Assembly: GCA_902728285.1 (NCBI GenBank)
Contig: CACVBU010000351.1
Coordinates: 620,001-684,000, forward strand
Length of the DNA: 64,000 nt
Direction: 5' to 3'
From: Clytia hemisphaerica
Lineage: Eukaryota > Cnidaria > Hydrozoa > Leptothecata > Clytiidae
The notes under the pieces were generated by a model. It had not been told where the DNA came from and searched no databases. It was given only the letters and a program-made list of their open reading frames with translations. How positions within the stretch are numbered: the stretch's first letter is position 1; every line of letters begins with the position of its first letter. Below, one piece after another: positions 37,001-44,572 of this stretch. The position numbers and the translations under genes were made by a program.

Positions 37001-40000
37001 CTTCTTGACGAGAACATTGTGAAAAGGGTTGGTTTTGAAAATCATTCGCTTGCTCGCAAACTTTCTTGCAAAGGGTCTTTAAAACCCAGTTTAAAAAGTG
37101 ATGAAATTTCCCTGAATTGATTTATTATAGAACTTGAAAAAGATAAGAATTTATTATCTACCTTTGTCTTGTCATATGCCGTTTGACATTCGCAGCAAGC
37201 CCTGAAAATGGATGGATTATTTGTTCTTATAAAAACTCCATGTCAACTAAATATTTCGTTAGAGGGTATCGGAGGTACGACAATAAATAAATCAGCTCGG
37301 CTGTTCTTATTTTGTTGATTTCATTGCTCCAATGTTCTTAAAATGTTCCTAATTTGTTGCTTACTCTGTTCATTTACTATTGGCTTACAAAAAGGATAAA
37401 TTCAATATTTTCTTGGTTGTTATTTCTAAAATTTGAGGCTGTTCTTAATTTATTCTTATTAAGCATTTCTTTTTTACAAAAAAAGCCTTTATGTTTTCAC
37501 TATCAAATAAGATATCAAAAAAAAACAAGACAACTTAAAGTCGAAAATTTCGCATAATACTTGAACATCAACGACGAAGACGCGTGATACGTGACTCCTG
37601 CAGCATTATGCATTTTGAACAAAATATAGAGAATGTATTGTACACATAGGTCATAGATACCCTGTTTTTTATGAAAAATCTCAATCCATTAAAAAAAAGA
37701 TTCCTTAAAAAATGTGACTAAAGAATTCCATTCTATAAAGCGTAAACAAAATCTTTCATTTCAGAATAATTCAGAGAACCGCAATATATACTTGAGAAAA
37801 ATAATTTTAATTGTTTTTGAAAATGAAGAAGAAAAAATGAACTTTTCATTCTTTGATGCCAGAACCCTCATTTTGTGCTTTGAAGGAACTTGTGATAAAG
37901 ACTTCTTTCACTTGCGCAAAGTTTATATCTACTTCTCTCTATAAACAGTAGAATTTTAAAATTGAGAAAAATGGCTAGTCAGAAAAATCTGTTGTATACT
38001 ATCTTCGCTTTCTGATATGAGTGATGGCCCACCACCATCAAGATCATTGGACTTTTCCAGAAAAAAATTGTATATGGGGGGGGGGGTGAAGGATATAACA
38101 TTTTTTGTAACCCTCCCCCCCCCCTGGACATTGTGACTCTTGATCCCCCTGACAGCAGGTCTACCCCCTCCACCCCGGACAAGCATCAGTTGATCCCATT
38201 GAGAGCAAGTTTACCCCTCCCCCAGGACAGGGCAAATTTTGTAGATTTTTCACTACCCCCCCCCCTCCAGACACTATATCCTCCACCCCCATGTACAGAC
38301 ATTTTCTGGAAGAGCCCATTAAAGGCAAAAAGCAGTTGAGTAGTTGAACTCCAGCTTCTGGACTAGAAAATTGCAGGGTAAAAACTAGCCAACTTTAAGC
38401 TTTAAAGAAATAATACTCCTTGAGATTAAACTTTAACTCCTTTATTATAACTGCTTTAAACTGCATCCCATTAAACAAACCCTCCCCAAAAAGATGAAGG
38501 GGAAAGATTCCAGAAAAGTAACAAGCAGACAAGAATCTTAGTGCGGAAATGGGAATCTTATACAAACAACGGTACTATGATTCAAAATGAAAATCCTAAT
38601 TAGCAAGAGGTGTATCAAGATCGGTGAAGTTTGATTGAAGCTCAATTACTGTAGTTTGATTTATTACCTTGTTGCCCATTCTTTTTACATTTCGACGGCT
38701 TATTAGCAGACGCCCACACTAAAGCTTAAAAGAGCGAGCCAATATCTATCATCCCATTGGGAAGGAAAAGCTGGAACTTTTACTAACAAAACTCATCGAA
38801 CACCAATCAAACTTCATTGCAAACTTCATCGGATAAAAAACTGTAATCATTAACGAGGGACCGCTGTACATTGTGCGGTGGTGTACGGTGGGGCTGGATC
38901 TAAATGTCCTTTGTACGGCGGTGAAAATAGGTTAATTTGAAATCTGCTTTACTGTACACCCCACCCTTACCCACCGTAAATCACGGTACAATGAGACTGT
39001 ACGGCAGTGTCTAGGCAGGGTCGTTTCGATTATACAAATGACATGATTTCTAGGAAATACCGTGAGATCGGGTAACTTGCATCAGTGGAGGCTAACATGC
39101 ATAGCCTTCAAATGAATGACCCGTTTGGTCATTAAAATACAAAGTTAAATCAAAACAAAAATGGTAGGCTAGAGCTGCAAGTGGAGTTCATTTGTTTGAA
39201 ATTTTGCTGCTTTGATTGGTCAGTCATTTGATGCCTATGCAATAAGTTAGCCTCCACTGATGCAAGTTACCCGACTTCACGGTACTTGCTAAAACTGACT
39301 GTTTGTCACAACTGGTTTCACTATTAACACATAACTATCTGATGAAAAAAGGAAAAAAAGATCATACCTGTGTTGTTTGTAGTTTTGGAGAAGAAGAGAA
39401 GAGAGGGTTAATAATGTTGTTGTTTGTTGTGGAAAATTAACTCCTACTTACTGAGCATGATCAATTTGTTGGTGCATTCACTAACTACACAAACATAAAA
39501 TACTTAGTAGTAAGCAAATATTAAACCTCTTTAAACACTCTACAAAGGACCAGAAGACATGATTAAAATTTATACAGCAGCAGCAAGTTTCAAAAGCACA
39601 AAAGCATGTGCAATAATAATCAAGCAGCCATTTAAAAAGTTCTCACGATGAATGTTTACAAAAACTTGGTTACACTTCTTGCACTAGCCTAGCGTATTTT
39701 ATTTATCAAGAAAAGCCCTGTTTTTATCAATTTTTATCTTTGTGAGTGAGTCCACCTTTAGAATATTGCCCGTAGTACGCCCGCAGCCAAACGCCCACGC
39801 CATAATTTGCGCCCCATAAAATGTCTCGCCACATACATACATACATACACACGGAAGGCTATCGTAATAAACTATCCCTTTGTCGATACGATCGCATACT
39901 AAAGTTTCTCTTTAGGTAGAAAAGAACAGACTTACACTTTTCGTTTTTCCCACTCTTCAATACATAATTTGCACCCAGCATGACCACATGGCAGCTCCGT

Positions 40001-40150
40001 AAATCCTCTGATCACATGGGTGCAAATTATACATTGGAAATCCGCCGTTTCCAAAAACTCAAACGGAAATCCAATGTTGACGTCTTCGTCGCTAGATGAT
40101 GAGGAGTAACCACTGGTATTGTTTTTGCCATGATCACGGGAAGCTGCCAT
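25056..40150 (-). CDS. RING / TRAF-type zinc finger / coiled-coil / ankyrin protein, copy 2 (possibly split or truncated)
   Basis: Paralogue of the 11141-19692 gene with the same exon plan: 40150-39936, 37201-37162, 36629-36516, 35721-35569, 34949-34887, 34683-about 34010, 33406-33299 (with a duplicate exon 31741-31634), 30389-30325, 25596-25122, 25086-25056. The RING, zinc-finger, Pro-rich, linker and ankyrin exons all remain open with good splice sites; length differences between copies in these exons are multiples of three. The coiled-coil exon is greatly expanded by heptads such as SLAEKDK and LAEKNRS. It lacks the 3' part and GTAAGT donor found at 16098 in copy 1, and contains a frame-rotating 46-bp array. 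Unless an unseen donor is used, translation would stop in the coiled coil and the ankyrin end would be lost. A 2.35-kb element sits in intron 1. Confidence 0.6.
25122..25596 (-). CDS. Exon 10 of copy 2 gene: ankyrin repeats
   Basis: Same length (475 nt) and splice sites as 11209-11683. It encodes QTLLMKAVYEDRFDVFVHLM, NVLHFVGSHG and TPLHYAASWNKHDVIRWLLA. About 30 residues differ from copy 1, including a one-codon loss and a compensating one-codon gain elsewhere. The exon stays fully open. Exon 11 (25086-25056) reads WIGSLKCSFF then stop. Confidence 0.7.
27635..27961. mobile_element. MITE family C (CCTTAAGTGTAT ends), 327 bp
   Basis: Inverted ends CCTTAAGTGTATAATTTTGG and its counterpart CGCCAAAATTAATACACTTAAGG (one-base indel), flanked by TA. 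The interior is made of repeated CCGCCAAATTAAATACC units. It is nested in the 26893-29515 element and absent from the homologous 37526-39870 copy. Confidence 0.8.
28662..28914. mobile_element. MITE family H with 6-bp target duplication (253 bp)
   Basis: Ends CCAGGCGATG and CATCGCCTGG, flanked by CATCGG (28656-28661, 28915-28920). The homologous 38755 region reads CATCCCATTGGGAAGG, unoccupied. The interior has repeated GTTCGATTACCGAA-like palindromes. Confidence 0.8.
30325..30389 (-). CDS. Exon 9 of copy 2 gene
   Basis: Homologue of 13337-13404, one codon shorter: TKWDGKKIHEIVFQGKRLSF then D, with the same splice sites. The surrounding intron carries a 410-bp insertion (29898-30310) next to it. 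Confidence 0.6.
30435..30655. mobile_element. MITE family G, diverged copy
   Basis: Contains GACCTTGGTCTGG at the left, CTTCCAGACCGGGGTTTTTA at the right, and the family interior CTCCTCTTGGGATTGGTT and CACACGATCAAAAAGTGAGC. It is not at the same position as the copy 1 member, so this is an independent insertion. Confidence 0.65.
30806..31162. mobile_element. GC-ended element family D with 9-bp target duplication (357 bp)
   Basis: Flanked by AATACCCCC at 30797-30805 and 31163-31171; copy 1 has a single AATACCACC at the same point (about 13845). It starts CGGGGGGGGG and ends CCCCCGGGG. Subterminal GGTATGTGCGAGCC is inverted near the right end (CGGACATACCCG). The interior repeats TCTCAAAGGGTC. 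Confidence 0.75.
31634..31741 (-). CDS. Duplicate exon 8 of copy 2 gene
   Basis: Near-identical second copy of the 33299-33406 exon (VTKPIPLP and DSQKQVTP in place of VTKPKPLP and DSQEQVTP) with the same splice sites. It comes from a local direct duplication in which 31609-31986 matches 33272-33650, and 31335-31462 matches 31989-32110. It could be included, skipped or mutually exclusive; sequence alone cannot say. Confidence 0.5.
32666..33058. mobile_element. MITE family I (393 bp, TA target)
   Basis: Ends ACTAAAGTCTGTCCAGATAT and ATATCTGGACAGACTTTAGG, about 26-bp inverted repeats including ATTGGC, flanked by TA. It lies within the local duplication of copy 2. Confidence 0.8.
33103..33200. 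mobile_element. tRNA-derived SINE-like unit, copy 2 (body deleted)
   Basis: The head GACAGTGGAAGAGCACCCGG and B-box GGGTTCAATCCCCGGCC is kept, then GAGTCATACCAAAG. The body present at 14913-15090 is missing. Confidence 0.6.
33299..33406 (-). CDS. Exon 8 of copy 2 gene: linker
   Basis: Encodes PTEKQQVTKPKPLP, then RTGIQLYDSQEQVTPKPAQP and TT, with acceptor and GTGAGT donor as in copy 1. It is 108 nt against 111 nt, so phase is kept. Confidence 0.6.
34010..34683 (-). CDS. Exon 6 of copy 2 gene: expanded heptad-repeat coiled coil
   Basis: It begins IHKRHMERHLANSARRHIEL as in copy 1, then runs through many 7-residue units (SLAEKDK, LLVGKDE, SLTEKNR), i.e. 21-bp coding repeats fitting a coiled-coil heptad. 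Towards the 3' end four exact-spaced 46-bp units (starts at 34121, 34167, 34213, 34259) each hold a duplicated CGAT. Each unit is 42 + 4 bp, so the frame rotates from unit to unit; the net shift is one base. The upstream frame then stops at 34048, while the ancestral tail (SERITELEGNKIPI) resumes in another frame and stops at 33993. Confidence 0.65.
34887..36629 (-). CDS. Exons 3-5 of copy 2 gene: TRAF-type zinc fingers
   Basis: Exons 36629-36516, 35721-35569 and 34949-34887 have exactly the same lengths as in copy 1 (114, 153 and 63 nt). The Cys/His positions are kept. The intron between exons 3 and 4 has taken the 411-bp element at 35933-36343. Confidence 0.75.
35933..36343. mobile_element. 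Element family E with 5-bp target duplication (411 bp)
   Basis: Ends CATAGTTTGCA and TGCAAACTATG, flanked by ATCAT (35928-35932, 36344-36348). Copy 1 at about 18551 reads AATATCATGAATT, the empty site. The interior has repeated poly-G runs and GGGGGGATG. It sits inside the palindromic element that is intact at 18399-18571. Degenerate relatives lie at 36672-36950 and 18993-19060. Confidence 0.8.
36672..36950. mobile_element. Degenerate family E element
   Basis: Starts CATAGATTGCACCCCTCTTT and ends TACCTCTCTGCAAACTATTG, diverged forms of the 35933-36343 ends. The homologous place in copy 1 (18993-19060) keeps only about the first 60 bases, so an internal deletion has happened there or the copies differ by gene conversion. 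Confidence 0.6.
37526..39870. mobile_element. Unclassified 2.35-kb insertion, copy 2
   Basis: Begins CAAGACAACTTAAAGTCGAA and ends near CTATCGTAATAAAC. It sits in intron 1 of the copy 2 RING gene; copy 1 is empty here (about 19431, in an A9 run). It contains purine/pyrimidine runs at 38075-38280, a GTACGGTGGGGC-rich palindromic patch at 38856-39025 and MITE J. Confidence 0.65.
39060..39282. mobile_element. MITE family J (223 bp, TA target)
   Basis: Left CCGTGAGATCGGGTAACTTG, right CAAGTTACCCGACTTCACGG, extending through GCATCAGTGGAGGCTAAC. Flanked by TA. It is nested in the 37526-39870 element and absent from its homologue at 26893-29515. Confidence 0.8.
39936..40150 (-). CDS. Exon 1 of copy 2 gene: start codon and RING finger (first half)
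   Basis: Homologous to 19481-19692 and three bases longer. It reads MAASRDHGKNNTSGY, then FQCIICTHVIRGF and LPCGHAGCKLCIEEW. All zinc ligands are kept, and exon 2 (37201-37162) again supplies CCEC. Substitutions are concentrated in the Ser-rich leader and the spacer before the first Cys pair. Confidence 0.8.
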
Positions 40151-40346
40151 TTCCGATGTGTCTTTTTGTCGAGGACAGAGTGCTTTGTGTGATTTTTTAT
40201 CTTTGAAGTTTATAGTTTGTCAAATTGCCAAACGGACAAATGAATTGGTTTACCTAAAAAAAATAAAAATTGAAGGAATTTACTGTCAATGTAAATTTTT
40301 GTACCCCTCTCGTTGATGTCATCTTAAGCAACGATACTTCTACGCC

Positions 40347-40690
40347 CCGGGGGGGGGCACTGGGTTTGCGGACTGACGGTATGTGCGGGCCAATAATTGG
40401 CTTTTAAAATTGCACCCTTACAGTGCAGCAAAAATCAGTGAAAATCATACCCTTAGAGTGCATTCTCCCCCAAATTTTCGATCCTTTCGTGCAAAAAATG
40501 GTAAAAATTCTAGCATTTTTGGTCAAAATATCTAGATTTTTCAAGAATTTTCTGAAATCTCTACCCTTACAGTGCATCTCTAGCTTTTCCGACCCTTACA
40601 GTGTATTTTAAACATATTGGAAAAGGTACCCTTAGGACCCGCACATACCTGTCGGTCCTTTTGCCCACCTGCCCCCCCCCCCCCCCCGGG
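40347..40690. mobile_element. GC-ended element family D, second copy with 9-bp target duplication (344 bp)
   Basis: Flanked by TTCTACGCC at 40338-40346 and 40691-40699; copy 1 has the unoccupied site at about 19870. It starts CCGGGGGGGGG and ends CCCCCCCGGG. Subterminal GGTATGTGCGGGCC inverts to GGACCCGCACATACC. The interior repeats CCCTTACAGTGCA and differs from the first copy, so these are distant members. Confidence 0.75.
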
Positions 40691-42671
40691 TTCTACGCCT
40701 TTCCAAGGAGACTTGAGTTCCCTTTGAGTTCATGACAAGAAAGAGGGAGTGCCAGTAAACTCAATGGAGTAAATTGATAAGAGAACAAAAAGTTAAGAAC
40801 AAAAATTTACAACAATGGTTTTTTTTAAATAGCTCCAAATCTTTTTTATGATGTTGACTTCAAAATTGCTTTGTAAAACATTCCCTTGACGGTTGATAGA
40901 GTCGATTTAATTGATTCAATAAAATGCCTTTTGTGTGCAGTTACATTAAATGAGATACCTTCACGAAATGGAATATCTTGTTTATGTATTTCGATTAGTC
41001 TTAATTTCGTTCTAAACTGAACCTAATTTGAATGTTGACAATTTAAGGTTGAACTTAGCATAGAACAGCTTTTATTATTTTTAAGAGGATTACTCTTAAA
41101 GACTCCATGCTGAAGTCGGGATTTAGGAAGTGAAAAGAATGACCGTACTTATGCAATATTGTTTTTTTGATGATAACAAATACTAGTAACTGCCTTCCTA
41201 AACTGAACTAGACAGGAGACCCGTCGTGTGTTTTTTTATAATTTGATGTACACAAGACGGGTTCGAGCTGTGAGTCCAATATTGGACTCACATTTTTTAC
41301 AGTGGGAAATTCGAATTTAGCGCGGTCCTCGCTAACTAAAATAAAAACCAAATTTCGAAAGTTGCGCTTTCTCTAAGAAAGTGTGACCAGTAAAAGAATA
41401 ACAAAATTTGATTGGCTATGTTTTCAACCGTTATTAGGATCTGAGAAATTCAAACTCTCAGCCTGTACCATGCTATACATTTCGCCATCAGTTTATCAAA
41501 GAAGAAATCATAGCATGGATTCCCAGGCTAAAACTGAACCTAATTTGAATGTTGAAAATTAAGGTTGAACTTAGCATGGATCAGCTTTTATATTTTAAGA
41601 GGATTACTCTTAAAGACTCCATGCTGAAGTTGGAATTTAGGAAGCGTAAAAATATTTTCCTACTTATGCAATATTCTTTTTAATGAGAACAAATGACTGC
41701 CCACCTTTTTCTCAAACTTTTGAACTTTCAGCAGTCTTGAAGATAATCATCAATATGTCGATATCTTGAATACAGATTTGTCCAGTAATGCTTTTAAAAA
41801 ATATCTATTTAAACTAGGAAACGTAAGAAGGACTAACCTTTTGAAGTATGAGGTTTTGCTAAAAACAGATATTAACTGTCTAACTTTTCCAGAAAAATAT
41901 GTTTACTGTGTTAAAAAGGGTACCCAGTTAAAATACAACACCTTTAACTTGGGTAAAAAAAAATCAAAAGTTTCTAGAAAACCGATGGAGTGCGCCATTA
42001 ATGGTCGGAAGTGAACCCTAAATTTGCCAAAAATGTGCGGAAGTAAAATCTAAAGCTGTCGAAACCCAAATTTCCCGAAGAAGGCTGCTTTGCACCAATT
42101 TTCCATGTATTGTTACTATAGATGGAACCTGTGGAGGTCCACCGAAAGAATTTAAGCCTTTTTTTTAATATTTCTGTCATCAAATCATCAAATTTTCATT
42201 TTTTAACGTCTTATTCGGATTTATTTTTAAAATATTGATAAACACGTTTTTTTTTTATAAGGAACACATTTATAAGGAACTCGAGGCTGAAAATGGTTCA
42301 AAAAATAAGGAATTGTTAAGGAACTGCTCAGGCTGGGAATAAGTGGATTTGAAAATAATGTACCTTATTGGGACTAATTTGACCAAATTTTGATCTTTCA
42401 AGGGGCAAAAAGTTCAAAATTTCCTATGTAGTAAGGAACTTCATAAGGAACTTTGAGGCTGAAATTCTCTGTAAAAATAATGAACTCCAGGCTCAGAGCA
42501 AAGTTAAGGTTCCTTATAAAAAAAAAAGTGTAATCTCATCTTACCCTTACCAATATTTTAGTGAAATTTCCTGAGGAATTTCATGTTTGAGATTATCCGC
42601 AAAATCTTAAAATATCCTTAAATTTATGTTCTTATACTTTATTCTCATACACTCAATTTTTATATAAAATA

Positions 42672-43034
42672 CACGTTTTTTTTTATTAGAACCTAGTTTA
42701 TAAGAACATATAGGCTGAAATTCGTCGAAAAATTAAGAACATCTTAAGAACATGCGCAGCCTCAGTTTGAAAAAAATGACAAGAAACTACAATTTTTTCC
42801 TCTATTTAAGCAGTTTTAACCGAATTTAGGGGTTGATCTTCAAAAATCGAGAGTCAAATATTGTCCAAATTTTGCCAAATTTAAGTGCTCTTTATTTTGT
42901 ATCATATTGTCGATTTAGAGTAGTCTGAAAAATTAAGAACGCATTTAAGAACATTTTAGGCTGAAAATTGCTAAAAAAAATAAGCACATCCAGGCTCAGC
43001 CAAATTTTAGGTGTCCTAATAAAAAAAAAACGTG
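42672..43034. mobile_element. MITE family K (CACGTTTTTTTT ends), 363 bp with empty site
   Basis: Starts CACGTTTTTTTTTATTAGAA and ends TAATAAAAAAAAAACGTG, flanked by TA. Copy 1 at about 21357 reads AAAATATCCAATT, the unoccupied TA. The interior carries several AAGAACATTTTAGGCTGAAA units. A relative lies at about 42243-42533. Fragments of this family (ATAAGAACA, TTAAGAACAATT) are scattered through the window, e.g. 3740-3910, 22495-22710, 45245-45340. Confidence 0.75.
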
Positions 43035-44572
43035 TATCCAATTATGGAGATTCACTTACCTCTTTTATTCCCCGAAAACTTTCCAAAAACTCCGTTGACT
43101 CGAAATCAATTGGATTTGTCTCGTTACAGTATCTTCTCTCAAAAACCAGGAAATTAAGACAAGAAAATGTTTTCTGACTCAAAATAATCAAAAAATAAGA
43201 ACAATTTAAGAACAATGCTGAGTCTTAAATTCAAGTATTCAAAAGTCAAATCAAATTTCACTGGTTCGTATTAAAAAACGAGTGTATTACTTTCGCATAA
43301 GAAAAGTCAACTTTACATGCATCAACTTTCTGTTATGAACTAATTGTCAGTAAAGGTGAGGTTTGTATTATAAATGTTTTTCTTGTCGCATGGCATTATG
43401 GGTAGTTTTAAAACTGCTTTATATATCTGTTTTTTAAGCAATAGGAAAGTATTAAATCAAATCACTTTATTTTCTAAGCCGCAGCATCACAAAACTCTCT
43501 ATATACATTATCGAAAGAAAGTCACAATGGATTATCTGTAAAGAAAAAGTCATCATTTATATACAAGCATGTTATTTCTTTTTATAAGAACAATTTTATA
43601 TAAGAGGGAGGCTCAATTTGAGCAAATGATTAAGAACATTAACAACAATTCCAGCTTCGGAAATGGTTCAGGAAATGCTGTTTTTAAGCCCCTTGAGTCA
43701 TATATTCAAGAATAAGAACAGCGGAGCCCCAGCCCAAATTTATTTGTTCTTTTAAAAAGAAAAGCGTGTCATCATACAATTCTTATAAACGCTCACAAGA
43801 GTTTACATTCAAGCAATTTGTCAGACGTAATTACACGAGATTGATATCTGATCTATTGAAGCTGAAAAAGTTGGCATGCGCATGCGCAATGAGTATTTGT
43901 GGGGACCAGTCTTCAAAACCGTAGCCTATCCTTATCTAAACACGCGATTTTTTCACCACTCTGTAGTAAACTGTTAATGAAGGAATAGTGTCGAGGAAAA
44001 AGCCATGTTCGTCTGGTATATGTAATTAAAAACGACGCAAGTGTCAACATTTCAAAATAAGAGATCTTATCGGAGTTTTTGATTTTTCTAAAAAAGCGAT
44101 GCATTGTGGGATTTCTTCGGGAGTATTATTACAATAGAAATTCCTCATAAGAAAACGAAATGTTGAAAAAGAAATTGAAAAGTTACATGGAAAAGTTACA
44201 TGGAAAAGGTCATTTATGTAAAAGATGTCAAACATTTCTAGCGTCTGACATAATTATGTAAATGCATCCAAAAATTGAAACCAACAAAAAAGTGACGTCA
44301 CTTTTCATTAACTATACAGAGTGCAACTCCTGCCTCGTTTCAAAACCAAGTTGATTAAGTCCTTCAAGTCTTCCAGAGTGTTACTTTTATAAATAGAGTA
44401 AACTTTTATGAGCTCCTCTGGGAATCAATTACCATAGCAATATTTTGAAAACGAGGTAAGCGTTGCTAACTCATGGCGTAATTTGTCAAAAAGGTCTATC
44501 TCATTAAAAAATATCGGATGAAAAGTTTAATGGTAGTTGAATGCATACATGAATACATTTTTTTCTCCACAG

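Larger units (their letters stand above)
22968..44280. repeat. Tandem segmental duplication, copy 2 (21.3 kb, expanded by insertions)
   Basis: This is the second copy of the 9.2-22.9 kb unit. A 14-bp filler (22954-22967, CTTCTACTACTACT) separates the copies. The left breakpoint is inside the inverted-repeat element that is complete at 9157-9334: copy 2 begins mid-element, so that element pre-dates the duplication. The extra 7.6 kb is accounted for by insertions (26893-29515, 29898-30310, 30806-31162, 35933-36343, 37526-39870, 40347-40690, 41206-41530, 42672-43034, 43829-44065), a local duplication at 31.3-33.7 kb and an expanded coding repeat at 34.1-34.6 kb. Confidence 0.9.
8045..44572 (+). 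other. Giant KATNIP intron (36.5 kb) hosting nested antisense genes
   Basis: The donor GTAAGA follows exon 13 at 8045 and the acceptor AG precedes 44573; both sides are phase 0. The other KATNIP introns here are about 0.1-1.1 kb, so this one is far out of line. Its interior is a tandem duplication (9217-22953 and 22968-44280) bearing two minus-strand genes and many transposons. Between 8045 and 9156 I see no gene, only an AT-rich stretch and an inverted-repeat relic around 8330-8620 with repeated motifs such as CGTTTATTCGA. Between 44281 and 44572 I see nothing coding. Confidence 0.85.

Noticed and set aside
41206-41530. A 325-bp insertion of copy 2 as a SINE (GACGGGTTCGAGC B-box-like)
   Set aside because: No A box at the right distance and no clean terminal repeats; the insertion is real but its class is unclear.
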